Shown here: piece by piece, positions 31,718-39,310 of the stretch
Layout: each line of letters begins with the position of its first letter
Position numbering within the stretch: position 1 is the stretch's first letter
DNA from: Providencia hangzhouensis
GTDB lineage: Bacteria; Pseudomonadota; Gammaproteobacteria; Enterobacterales; Enterobacteriaceae
DNA: 64,000 nucleotides
Assembly: GCF_029193595.2 (NCBI RefSeq)
Contig: NZ_CP135052.1
Location: forward strand, 2,046,001 to 2,110,000
Direction of reading: 5' to 3'
Program-made: the position numbers and the translations under genes
Notes under the pieces: model-generated
Told to the model about the DNA's origin: nothing
What the model saw: the letters and a program-made list of their open reading frames with translations, nothing else
Database searches by the model: none

Positions 31718-32088
31718 TTAAGAGGAAGTTCCTCTAAGTTTTTTGGCTTTTTCAGCCAGCAGAGCAAATAGCTTCCCTTCAAATGTCTCGCTGACTGGCC
31801 AGTCGTGGCTTTCAGGAGGAGGAAGCAGGGTAAATCCGACATTATCGAGCAAGCTACGTACTCGTCATCACGCCAGGCCGTCATCTGGCTGCCGAAACGG
31901 GTGGTATGACCGTTTGCTTCAGTCATTCCCTGACGTTTAACTTCTTCGAAAGTATGGACTTCAGTGAGTAGCCGATCATCAGGCTCCAGCCGTAGTGCGC
32001 AGCGGCTGATGATGGTGCACGCATCCGTCAGTTCTCCAAACGTCATCATGATGAAATCGAGCGTCCTATCAAGGGGATTGATATCCAT
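31718..32088 (-). pseudogene. frameshifted hypothetical gene in the yjhQ position
   Basis: The gene starts at an ATG with a strong AAGGAGAG site, ten bases behind yjhX, and reads MDINPLDRTLDFIMMTF to RDDEYV. Near 31855 the sensible reading jumps one frame and continues SLLDNVGFTLLPPPESHDW to LRGTSS and a stop at 31718. One lost base there would restore a protein of about 123 residues. In E. coli this slot holds yjhQ, the GNAT-type antitoxin of YjhX; this product is not a GNAT protein by its motifs. Identity unknown. A sequencing error cannot be excluded. Confidence 0.7.
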
Positions 32089-32098
32089 TATGCTCTCC

Positions 32099-32356
32099 TT
32101 AGCGGTTATCAAGCTGTGCACGAACATTATTCAGCCCGGTGGTGTTGATGCGGTACGGCTGACCGTTGACGGACTTGATAAGTTTTTTGGCTTTGAGTTT
32201 GTTGAAAGTGGAGAGGGTGCAGTCGGTGAGCAACAGCCCTTCACGGGTGTAGCATTCAACGGCGGTGATGCGACCAGACGCATCGCGGACGTGCGCGATA
32301 CGACCACCTTTAGCGAGAACGTGTAAGATACGTTGTTCCTGACGGGATAAATTCAT
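32099..32356 (-). CDS. topAI: toxin TopAI (YjhX), DNA topoisomerase I inhibitor
   Basis: The 85-residue protein is nearly identical over its length to E. coli YjhX as I remember it: [20 protein letters not shown], then [18 protein letters not shown] and the end [20 protein letters not shown]. TopAI binds and inhibits topoisomerase I and is neutralised by YjhQ in E. coli. No yjhQ is present here. GC content of the cassette is much higher than the host. A leader ORF and a long hairpin precede it. Confidence 0.9.
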   Translation of the reverse strand: MNLSRQEQRILHVLAKGGRIAHVRDASGRITAVECYTREGLLLTDCTLSTFNKLKAKKLIKSVNGQPYRINTTGLNNVRAQLDNR

Positions 32357-32432
32357 ACTGGAAAACCTGTTTAATCATCATGTGCAAAACTCGCAAACAC
32401 ACTGCGGTGTTCGCATTCGATTTCAGCGCATT

Positions 32433-32473
32433 GATAATCAGTTCGGCCTGAAAAGGTCGATAAACTGATTATC
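32433..32473 (-). promoter_or_regulatory. leader hairpin of the topAI transcript
   Basis: GATAATCAGTT (32463-32473, minus strand) pairs perfectly with AACTGATTATC (32433-32443), and an inner GACCU-UUUC-AGGCC stem extends it. The 5' arm contains the stop codon of a short leader ORF, so translation of that ORF would open the hairpin. In E. coli the topAI leader is known to sense translation-blocking antibiotics through a short ORF (toiL) and Rho. Confidence 0.55.
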
Positions 32474-32495
32474 GGATGATTACATTCTCCAGCAT
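32469..32495 (-). CDS. short leader ORF upstream of topAI
   Basis: Eight codons, reading MLENVIIR, start at an ATG with GAGG five bases upstream and stop inside the 5' arm of the leader hairpin. It lies about 110 bases before topAI. I propose it as a functional equivalent of the E. coli leader toiL, without claiming homology. Beyond it, the stretch to 32794 holds no gene I can support. Confidence 0.4.
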   Translation of the reverse strand: MLENVIIR

Positions 32496-32794
32496 CAAAG
32501 CCTCGGGTTGAGTTGAAAGGTATTTACAAGGTTAATGTTAACACACAATTTAAATATGGGTATGTACAGTACAATAAAGTGTGATTTACTTCATCAAATT
32601 CCTTTTTTAACTTTGGCATGCTCCCCCGTTCATTCACATAGAATGCTGTTAGCAATGTCTGTTCCTCGAACAGAGCAGCACCATGAGTTCTGTTTATGGT
32701 TAGTTTAGTGCCAGAAGATGAATCCTAAGTTTTACTCAACTTAATGGCTTAGTTTCAAGTCTAAGAATAAAGAAAATTATGGGAGGAAGGTTAA

Positions 32795-32816
32795 AAGGCT
32801 AGCAGGAGCAAGCCTT
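32795..32816 (-). terminator. terminator of the XRE regulator gene
   Basis: AAGGCT-A-GC / GC-A-AGCCTT with an AGGA loop and a single A-A mismatch, followed on the minus strand by TTTTAA. Confidence 0.6.
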
Positions 32817-32835
32817 CTAACGCGGGAGATATTGT

Positions 32836-33066
32836 TTAATTTCTCAGATAAACATTTAAAAATACGTTTATATGTATATTAAATATTTTAGATATGATTA
32901 TTAGATGATCTGCATAAATTGAAGCATTTCCACTTTCATATTCGTTATAATGGCTGTCTGTAATATTTAGACTATCCGCCATTTCATGAGCTGATATTTT
33001 TTTATTTACTCTAATGTTTTTAATATATTCACCAAGGTTCTTATTTCTTTGTGTGGTTTTTTTCAT
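32836..33066 (-). CDS. XRE-family regulator, MrpJ-like
   Basis: The 76-residue protein is one helix-turn-helix domain (KKISAHEMADSLNITDSHYNEYESG, about residues 22-46). Size and helix pattern resemble the MrpJ paralogues of Proteus and Providencia, which regulate fimbriae and motility and usually lie at the end of fimbrial operons. No fimbrial genes are nearby. The recognition helix departs from the usual SQQQVSRYE, so its target may differ. It follows the next regulator on the same strand after 55 bases. Confidence 0.8.
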   Translation of the reverse strand: MKKTTQRNKNLGEYIKNIRVNKKISAHEMADSLNITDSHYNEYESGNASIYADHLIIISKIFNIHINVFLNVYLRN

Positions 33067-33121
33067 TATTATCTTTCTATCTATTATATTGGTGTTAGCG
33101 CAGTATTTTATTTAAATTTAT

Positions 33122-33445
33122 TTACAGATAAAGGTATTGATTTCTACGTGGCAATGAATTTGAATATAAACGCAATCCTAAATTAATAATTTCGCCATCA
33201 CTCTCTAGTTCTTTTAATAAAGAAACAAAGAAGGATTCGACACTAATATTTAATTTTATTAAAAATAGTAAAATTAGGCTGAATGATATAGTATTAATAC
33301 CATTTTCGTAGCGTGAAACCTGCTGTTGGCTGACATGAAGTAATTTGCTTATGTCTTCTCCGGTTAGGTCATTTTCAATGCGTTTTTGTCGTAAATAATT
33401 TCCAATTAAGATGTTTACTTTGCTATTTAAAATAGCACGATCCAT
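33122..33445 (-). CDS. XRE-family regulator, MrpJ-like
   Basis: I start this at the ATG at 33445, preceded by AGAGGT, rather than 48 bases upstream. The 107-residue product has the typical MrpJ-type domain: IGNYLRQKRIENDLTGEDIS, then LLHVSQQQVSRYENG. MrpJ-like proteins switch cells between adherent and motile states in Proteus. As with its neighbour, no fimbrial operon is present, so it is an orphan pair or a remnant. Copies of AATCGTTT upstream may be its operator. Confidence 0.85.
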   Translation of the reverse strand: MDRAILNSKVNILIGNYLRQKRIENDLTGEDISKLLHVSQQQVSRYENGINTISFSLILLFLIKLNISVESFFVSLLKELESDGEIINLGLRLYSNSLPRRNQYLYL

Positions 33446-33510
33446 ATTAACCTCTATAGTGAGTAAGAATTTTCTGAGATAAAAATTAGTCAAATAATAA
33501 TATTAAGTAC

Positions 33511-33580
33511 AATCGTTTATAACGCTTGATGGAATATTTTTCATCGGTATAAACGATTGATACGAAAAAATCAATCGTTT
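33511..33580. repeat. repeated AATCGTTT elements upstream of the MrpJ-like gene
   Basis: AATCGTTTAT (33511-33520) and its inverse ATAAACGATT (33549-33558) form a 10-bp inverted repeat, and a third AATCGTTT lies at 33573-33580. They sit 65-135 bases upstream of the regulator start, a plausible autoregulatory site. The rest of the 33.6-34.0 kb stretch is AT-rich and holds no gene I can support. Confidence 0.45.
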
Positions 33581-34036
33581 GATTTTATTTTTGTTTAGGC
33601 TTAATTTCATGATAAATAACAATTAATTTGATATTTCTTGTTTTTAAAATATTGCAAGACAAATGAAGCGGCAATTGCAAATACACGCAATAAGAGTATT
33701 TGTGGTTTCATTTTTTATGGTATCTTGAATATTAATTCCAATGATTAAATTATGCTTATTGTTTAGTATTTTATTTATTTTGTATTTACATTCGATTTTT
33801 CTTATTTAATTTATACATATAATAATATTATTATTTACAACGTTGTATCATTTTTGAAATAAAATATTATCAATTGAAATATTTTGTTACAAAATAACTG
33901 GTTTAATAGTGATAAAACAATCTAGAAAATTTTCTTATGTGCTGATTTTATCGTAAATAATAATGTGCTTATATTAAATCTAGCCGCAATTATTTAGAGT
34001 ATCGGCAGTGATTTTATATACTTGAGGAGATTAATT

Positions 34037-34072
34037 ATGGAGGTTAAATTTTCACTTTATGTTTCAGTATGA
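34037..34072 (+). CDS. mini-ORF 1 (MEVKFSLYVSV)
   Basis: Eleven codons with a strong GAGGAG ribosome binding site eight bases upstream. It is the first of three short frames in front of the yjbR-like gene. It could be a leader peptide, or the start of a decayed gene. Confidence 0.3.
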   Translation: MEVKFSLYVSV

Positions 34073-34093
34073 AACTATTTCTTGAGGGATACA

Positions 34094-34144
34094 ATGGTGG
34101 AATTCATACAGCTATACTGCTTTTTAGTAATATATAACGTATAA
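34094..34144 (+). CDS. mini-ORF 2 (MVEFIQLYCFLVIYNV)
   Basis: Sixteen codons with GAGGGA five bases before the ATG; the peptide is hydrophobic. Second of the three short frames. Translation is plausible, function unknown. Confidence 0.3.
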   Translation: MVEFIQLYCFLVIYNV

Positions 34145-34224
34145 CTATATGCAGATACTGTGTAACCCGAAGTCACGCTTTTTGAAAAAAAAGGTAGTGA
34201 ACTAGAAGAAATGCAATAGTGAGG

Positions 34225-34269
34225 ATGGCTGATATGGCTGATATGGCTGATATGGGTGAAGCTCATTAA
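34225..34269 (+). CDS. mini-ORF 3 encoded by a 9-bp tandem repeat (MADMADMADMGEAH)
   Basis: ATGGCTGAT is repeated three times (34225-34251) followed by ATGGGTGAA. The frame ends in TAATG, overlapping an ATG in the frame of the yjbR-like gene. Because the unit is 9 bp, repeat-number changes keep the frame, and each copy offers a new ATG. Two of those ATGs are at usable distance from GAGG. Confidence 0.4.
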   Translation: MADMADMADMGEAH

Positions 34270-34286
34270 TGAACTGGAGTGATAAC

Positions 34287-34643
34287 ATGAACCGAAGTGA
34301 ATTGGTTGATTATATTCAGCATAATTATGGCGTGGATCCTGAGACCCCTTGGGGGAAGTTCCCTGAGTATATTGTTTTTAGAAGAAGAAATAACGCAAAA
34401 TGGTTTGCAGTTATTATGCGCATTTCATCAAATAAATTAGATACAAATAAAAATGAAGAGATGGTTAATATCGTCAACCTTAAAGCTGCCCCTGAACTCA
34501 TTGGCTCATTGCGGTTAAAAGACGATATTTATCCTGCATATCATATGAATAAAGAGCATTGGATTACGATAAAGCTACCAGGGAGCCTTACCGATAGTGA
34601 ACTCAAAGAGTTAATCGAAGATAGTTATAAGTTAACAGCATAA
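34287..34643 (+). CDS. MmcQ/YjbR family protein
   Basis: The 118-residue protein has the family's cyclic layout: ELVDYIQHNYGVDPETPW, then KWFAVI and the end block YPAYHMNKEHWITIKL. YjbR-like proteins have a DNA-binding-like (CyaY-related) fold but no settled role. I start it at the ATG with GGAG eight bases upstream; an upstream ATG at 34269 would overlap the stop of a tandem-repeat mini-ORF and couple the two. Confidence 0.88.
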   Translation: MNRSELVDYIQHNYGVDPETPWGKFPEYIVFRRRNNAKWFAVIMRISSNKLDTNKNEEMVNIVNLKAAPELIGSLRLKDDIYPAYHMNKEHWITIKLPGSLTDSELKELIEDSYKLTA

Positions 34644-34696
34644 CAGTTTATTATCTTGCTAGATTACCCCATCCTTAGGAAAAGTTTCTATACTAG

Positions 34697-35455
34697 CTAG
34701 TTAAGCTTTTTAGCAATGATAAATAATCGAGGAAATGGCATTAAAACATAGCCATTATCTTGTTTTGGGTAAGTTTTTGTTAATAATTCATGATAACGTG
34801 CGAGAAATTGCTCTTTTTGCTTTTCATTTAAGTTTTCAAGGTAAGGCCTTAACCCTGTTGCTCTTAACCAATCAATGATTGAACCAATAGATGGCATGAC
34901 ATGGTAATAAGTTGTTTGCCATATATCAACAGAGCAGGTAGTAGCTGAAAGCAAATCATAATATTCAGTTATTGATAAAAGTGCTGTTCTATATACCGCA
35001 GAAATGGATTGCTCATTGGCTACTTTGCGCATTAAAGCATGCGTGGGTTCATTCCAATTATTTGGCATCTGAATGGCTAAAATACCGCCACTTTGTAGTT
35101 GGTTAACTAGGTGAGGAAATAATACCTTGTGATCAGGTAACCATTGTAAGGATGCATTGGCAAATATAAGGTCCTGCTTGGTTTCAGGAACCCAGGTTGC
35201 GATGTTCGCTTCTGTAAACTGGCAATCAGGAAGATTCTTTCTCGCTTCAACTAACATAGCGGGAGAATTATCAACTCCCATTATTCTTGCTAATGGATAC
35301 ATTTCACGAAGTATCTGAGTTGAATTACCGGGCCCACAACCTAAATCAGTTAAATTACATGCGTTAGAGACATGAATATGACTGAGTAAGTCGTATGATG
35401 GACGAGTTCTTTCCCGCTTAAATTGTAGGTACAAGTCTGGGTTCCAATCTTGCAT
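34697..35455 (-). CDS. tam: trans-aconitate 2-methyltransferase
   Basis: Tam methylates trans-aconitate, a toxic by-product of citrate metabolism, using SAM. The 252 residues match E. coli Tam throughout: QDWNPDLYLQFKRERTRP at the start, motif I LTDLGCGPGNSTQ, LIFANASLQWLPDH and the end FPRLFIIAKKLN. It is a single gene, downstream of the PhzF-like gene on the same strand with a 67-base gap. Confidence 0.95.
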   Translation of the reverse strand: MQDWNPDLYLQFKRERTRPSYDLLSHIHVSNACNLTDLGCGPGNSTQILREMYPLARIMGVDNSPAMLVEARKNLPDCQFTEANIATWVPETKQDLIFANASLQWLPDHKVLFPHLVNQLQSGGILAIQMPNNWNEPTHALMRKVANEQSISAVYRTALLSITEYYDLLSATTCSVDIWQTTYYHVMPSIGSIIDWLRATGLRPYLENLNEKQKEQFLARYHELLTKTYPKQDNGYVLMPFPRLFIIAKKLN

Positions 35456-35522
35456 GTGTGAGCCTCATTGTATTATTAGATAATTAAATCATAACCTATG
35501 GCTGAGCATATTGTATTTCTGG

Positions 35523-36410
35523 CTAAATATGAATTATTTGCGTACCCATCAGAACAGCTTGACCACCAACTTCTACCTGAATAATATTTTTTGTTTGCGA
35601 GTTAATTGTTACTTGAATTAATGACGGGCATCCCATTGCACGACCTTGTTCAAACAAAAAATGAGTTTCATTTGGTAAAACATAATTGACCAAATAGCAG
35701 CCAAGGGCTCCGCTAGCACTGCCTGTTGCTGATTCTTCATTTATTCCGTAGAGCGGTGCGAAATTTCGACAATGTGCTGTGGTCGAAGAGTTATGGTTTA
35801 GCTCAAATACATGAAAACCGATAGCTTTGAATTCACGACTTAGCCTTGCTATTGCCTCATAATTAGGCTGTAGCAAATCTAAATGACCAGTTTTAACTGG
35901 AATAATAATGTCGGGTAACCCTGTTGAAACTATCATGATAGGTAAGCCTGTTTCAGCAATAACTTCGTTAGTTATGCCAAGGGCTGTTGCTACTTCATTG
36001 ATACTGAGCCCATTGCGTAAGGTTGGTAGTGTTTGCTCCATAACGATGTTATTTGGGCTAACAGACACGCTCAGAATACCTGCTTTGGTTTTTTGAGTGT
36101 AAAGCCCATCAGTAAGTTGCTTAAGTGAAGCTAAAGTAGAAAACACAGCTAATGTGGCATGACCACAAAAATCAACTTCACCTTCAGCAGTATAGAAATC
36201 TACTATAAAATCAGTTTCTTCGCCGTTATAGACAAATGCAGTTTCTGAAAAACCGACCTGCCGCGCAATAGCAATTTTTTGTGAAGTGCTGAGTTTTGGC
36301 GGGTTGAGGACAACACCTGCTGGGTTACCACCAGAATTATTTTGTGTGAAAGAATTGACAAGGTATACCAGGATAGCTTGCTCAACTGAATCGGTATTTT
36401 TATTTTGCAT
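35523..36410 (-). CDS. PhzF family isomerase
   Basis: The 295-residue protein has the PhzF diaminopimelate-epimerase-like fold. GGNPAGVVL, FSETAFV with the catalytic glutamate, DFCGHATLA and ESATGSASGALGCYL are all present. PhzF-type enzymes isomerise small acids; only true PhzF makes phenazines, and no other phenazine genes are here. Substrate unknown. Confidence 0.9.
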   Translation of the reverse strand: MQNKNTDSVEQAILVYLVNSFTQNNSGGNPAGVVLNPPKLSTSQKIAIARQVGFSETAFVYNGEETDFIVDFYTAEGEVDFCGHATLAVFSTLASLKQLTDGLYTQKTKAGILSVSVSPNNIVMEQTLPTLRNGLSINEVATALGITNEVIAETGLPIMIVSTGLPDIIIPVKTGHLDLLQPNYEAIARLSREFKAIGFHVFELNHNSSTTAHCRNFAPLYGINEESATGSASGALGCYLVNYVLPNETHFLFEQGRAMGCPSLIQVTINSQTKNIIQVEVGGQAVLMGTQIIHI

Positions 36411-36714
36411 GGGGATCTTATTGATTGGTTAAAATTTAACAAGAAGTATAGACAATATATTAGCATTAACTCATTGTATAATAGAATAAATATAAAAAAT
36501 CTATTGAGATAACATGATAGCGATGCAGAACTCAATATTATAAAGAGTTAAGTTGAAGTTGATTGAATATTTGATATAAGTTGGGTGATTTATTTTGATG
36601 CAGGTGAAAATAATTGAAATATATGCTGCATAAAATTATGCGGAAGAAATATACAAAACCCTTCAATATCCAGATGAATAGTAAAAAATTTTATTTATAT
36701 GGTAATAAAACTTA
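36411..36714. other. gene-free stretch upstream of the PhzF-like gene
   Basis: About 300 AT-rich bases between the PhzF-like gene start and the next gene's terminator. I see no gene, repeat or operator. Confidence 0.45.
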
Positions 36715-36737
36715 TTATTACCTAAGCTAGGTAATAA
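36715..36737 (-). terminator. hairpin behind the small hypothetical gene
   Basis: A perfect 10-bp stem TTATTACCTA/TAGGTAATAA with a 3-nt loop lies three bases behind the stop codon; on the minus strand TAATAAGTTTTATT follows. Confidence 0.55.
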
Positions 36738-36740
36738 GTC

Positions 36741-36950
36741 TCAACCATTAGAGCAATGTTCAAAGCTATGTTTAAGTTGTTTAATAGCATATTTTTCTAT
36801 GTCTCTTAAACTCATATTCATGGTATCCAACCCTTTGATATCCATTTTAAGTGTATGAGTGGAGTTGTCGTCACCGATCAAAGTTATATGCAAGCCTGTA
36901 ACTTTTGTATTTTCTTCTAATATATTTACTTGAGTTAGATTAAATCGCAT
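36741..36950 (-). CDS. small hypothetical protein
   Basis: A 69-residue soluble protein starting MRFNLTQVNILEENTKV, predicted to be beta strands followed by one helix. A hairpin closes the gene and AAAGGT lies upstream of the start. No family recognised; it could be a real small protein because both control signals fit. Confidence 0.5.
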   Translation of the reverse strand: MRFNLTQVNILEENTKVTGLHITLIGDDNSTHTLKMDIKGLDTMNMSLRDIEKYAIKQLKHSFEHCSNG

Positions 36951-37259
36951 AAAAGTACCTTTTATGTAAATTATAATTATTAATTAATTTACTCTAATTG
37001 CATGTTTATTTCCTTTACAAATAGTTAAAAATTGTAACTGTCATTGTTCTTAAAATTATCATAATAAATATATAAATTTCTCACGATTTATTACTTAAGT
37101 TTAAGTTATGGAGACGTCATCACCTATAGTATCCATGATAGATACCTATTCCGTTGAATAATCGTCCGATTTATTCAATAAGATCTAGTGGGTAGCAAAA
37201 TGAGGAAAATATCACAGGTTATTGAAGGGCGTTGTTTCTAAGGTATGCCATCATTTAGC

Positions 37260-37344
37260 AAAAAAAGCCCCTGCAAGCAGGGGTATCTAATGGAAATGTA
37301 TATTTATAGTTATTGTTATAAGGTGCCTGTTGTTTAGATAGGCT
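37260..37344 (-). ncRNA. candidate small RNA with own promoter and terminator
   Basis: On the minus strand a very good Rho-independent terminator (CCCCTG-CTTG-CAGGGG-C then seven Ts, 37260-37283) stands without any gene in front of it for more than 500 bases. About 65 bases upstream is an extended -10 promoter, TTGGAT-N17-TATTAT with TG before the -10 (37350-37378), predicting a start near 37344. The transcript would be about 85 nt: an AU-rich unpaired body and a 3' terminator, as in Hfq-bound sRNAs. I do not match it to a named RNA. The surrounding 36951-37779 has no other gene I can support. Confidence 0.5.
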
Positions 37345-37779
37345 ATCAGATAATACCAGTGATTAAGGATTAATCCAAATCAGAGTAAGCATAAAATTAA
37401 AATAAATGTTTTACAGGGGGGCTTGCGTTTGAAATTACTAAGCAACTCATTGTTTTTTAATATTAATTTCTTTTTTTAGAACCTAATTCCAAGTGAGTGT
37501 AACTACATGATATCTAATGCTTATGATTAACTTATTGAGAATAATACATAAATCAAACTAAAGTTAGCGAGATGAATGTAAGGTTTTGACTGAATACAAA
37601 AACATAATAAGAGTAAAAACGAGTATTATTTTATAGATTATCTCACGGATAAATGGGAAATTATTGAAGTATAGTAAAGGAATATAATTAAAAAGATAAT
37701 TAAATCGGTTTTGACTTGAAATATAAAATATTACTCCCATAACAGTTATAAATAATCTTTTTAATGTAAGGGATAAAAG

Positions 37780-38169
37780 ATGACTAATGCACAGTGGGTA
37801 ATACAAGCATTAAATGCGGTATTGGGTGAGAATATTGGTTCATTGCCTGTGGCTAAACAGTATTTTTCGGATAAATATATTCAAGTTGTTGATGGAAAAC
37901 AAATTGATTTTAATGAATTTATTACACATTTGCAGGTATTGAAAGAAGTCACTGAGTCGATTGTTATTACTATTAAATCTATCGCAGAGGGGGATGGATG
38001 TGTTCATACTCAACATCTGGCAAAAGCCACTAAAAAAGATGGTTCAGTAAGTGAATTTGAGGTATTTGCTTGTTTTCAAATAGAAGATGGAAAAATTACC
38101 CGTTGCGAAGAATTAACAAGAATGGTTAAAGGTAATAATACTGATGAAGATTTAGGCTCAAGAACCTAA
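37780..38169 (+). CDS. SnoaL-like / NTF2-fold protein
   Basis: The 129-residue protein has the cone-shaped NTF2-like pattern: an N-terminal helix pair, KQYFSDKYIQVVDGKQIDF and a C-terminal sheet with FEVFACFQIEDGKITRCEE. The fold is used by many small isomerases, hydratases and binding proteins, so function is open. It is convergent with the MBL-fold gene. Confidence 0.75.
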   Translation: MTNAQWVIQALNAVLGENIGSLPVAKQYFSDKYIQVVDGKQIDFNEFITHLQVLKEVTESIVITIKSIAEGDGCVHTQHLAKATKKDGSVSEFEVFACFQIEDGKITRCEELTRMVKGNNTDEDLGSRT

Positions 38170-38207
38170 ATCTTTATTGCTTGTACAATACTGAATACTA
38201 CTATTGT

Positions 38208-38240
38208 AGGTAAAACCCATATTAAAACAAGGTTTTACCT
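38208..38240. terminator. bidirectional terminator
   Basis: AGGTAAAACC (38208-38217) pairs perfectly with GGTTTTACCT (38231-38240) between two convergent genes. Confidence 0.65.
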
Positions 38241-38260
38241 TACTTTTATTCTATCTTATA

Positions 38261-39106
38261 TTAACTTGGGTAAATTAACTGTAATCCAGTACCAACTTCT
38301 TGTACTGGTGCATATTTTGCCAAATGTATTTTTGCGTTGAGATCTGTACAGTGGCATGGGTGTATAAATTTTATATCCTGCTGGTTAAAGTAATTACCTG
38401 TTTTTTCCAAAATTTCTTTTGATGCTTGCTGTAAATGAAATCCACCTATGACAGTGACAATATTATTTATGCCAGTTACATGCTTTGCATATTCAGTAAT
38501 ATTACAAATTCCAGAATGAGAGCAACCCGTTATTACAATTAGGCCTTCAGACGTTTTAATTGCAAGTGCTGAGTCATCAAACACATAGTCATCAATGATA
38601 TTATGATTGAAGTCGAGTGTAGTACCAATTGGCTCTTTTCCCTCAAAACTATTGAGTCTAGGAATTTGGCCTAAAAAAATTATCTTTTCAGAAAGATAGT
38701 ATGGTTTTGTCGCTTCTATACAATGAAAATAAGAAGCTAAAATGTCTTTAGATGTATTTGTCCCGATGACTTTAGATTGAAATTTTTTGGGAATTAGCGC
38801 ATCCGGATGGTATATCAGGTGTTTAGTTTCAGGTGCTTCAATGTTACGGCGGTCAAAGTGTTGAATTAGGTGACCTAAGCCCCATGTATGATCATTGTGG
38901 CCGTGAGAAAGCACCAGGTCAGTAATATCGGCAAGATCAATATGTAAAATATTCGCATTATCAATAAATATATCTGAATAACCTGTATCGAATAATATTT
39001 TTTTATCATCAGCTTCGATATAGTAGCAAACACCGGGTTCACCACAAAAATAACTATCAATCAGGGTATTATTATCTACAAGAACAGTAATTTTTATTGT
39101 CATCAT
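38261..39106 (-). CDS. metallo-beta-lactamase-fold hydrolase
   Basis: The 281-residue cytosolic protein has the metal site HxHxDH (LVLSHGHNDHTWGL), the preceding LFDTGYS strand, a third histidine in GCSHSGI and further ones in GGFHLQ and HPCHCTD. The layout matches the subgroup annotated as dihydropterin-ribofuranosyl-aminobenzene phosphate synthase-like, but that activity is not assured in bacteria. Single-gene unit. Confidence 0.82.
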   Translation of the reverse strand: MMTIKITVLVDNNTLIDSYFCGEPGVCYYIEADDKKILFDTGYSDIFIDNANILHIDLADITDLVLSHGHNDHTWGLGHLIQHFDRRNIEAPETKHLIYHPDALIPKKFQSKVIGTNTSKDILASYFHCIEATKPYYLSEKIIFLGQIPRLNSFEGKEPIGTTLDFNHNIIDDYVFDDSALAIKTSEGLIVITGCSHSGICNITEYAKHVTGINNIVTVIGGFHLQQASKEILEKTGNYFNQQDIKFIHPCHCTDLNAKIHLAKYAPVQEVGTGLQLIYPS

Positions 39107-39310
39107 GAGCTCATGTTTAATAGAAGTAATCGTAATCTGTTGTATCAGATAAACAGTAACAAATTACTAAATGGCGATAAAATATAATTATAAAAAATGA
39201 GGAAATGAGAGGAATACGAGAAAATTATAAAAAAGGTCGGAGGAGACTATCGAGAGTCAACCTCCTAAATAAATTGCGATATAAGCTTATACATTGCTAG
39301 GCAAATTTTT

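Noticed and set aside
32099..32127. start of the gene in the yjhQ slot at the upstream ATG overlapping yjhX
   Set aside because: The ATG at 32088 has a strong AAGGAGAG site and gives MDINPL; the longer start lies within yjhX.
32390..32401. TGCAAAACTC shared between the icd-proximal repeats and the topAI leader, as possible att duplication
   Set aside because: Ten bases are too short and the flanks differ; chance match.
34075..34266. 63-codon minus-strand ORF with SHISHISH repeats
   Set aside because: It is the complement of the 9-bp tandem repeat; the plus-strand reading has better translation signals.
37564..37806. 80-codon hydrophobic ORF on the minus strand
   Set aside because: Its start overlaps the SnoaL-like gene on the other strand, the DNA is extremely AT-rich, and no ribosome site is present. 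It might still explain the terminator at 37260, but the promoter seen nearer to it is a better explanation.
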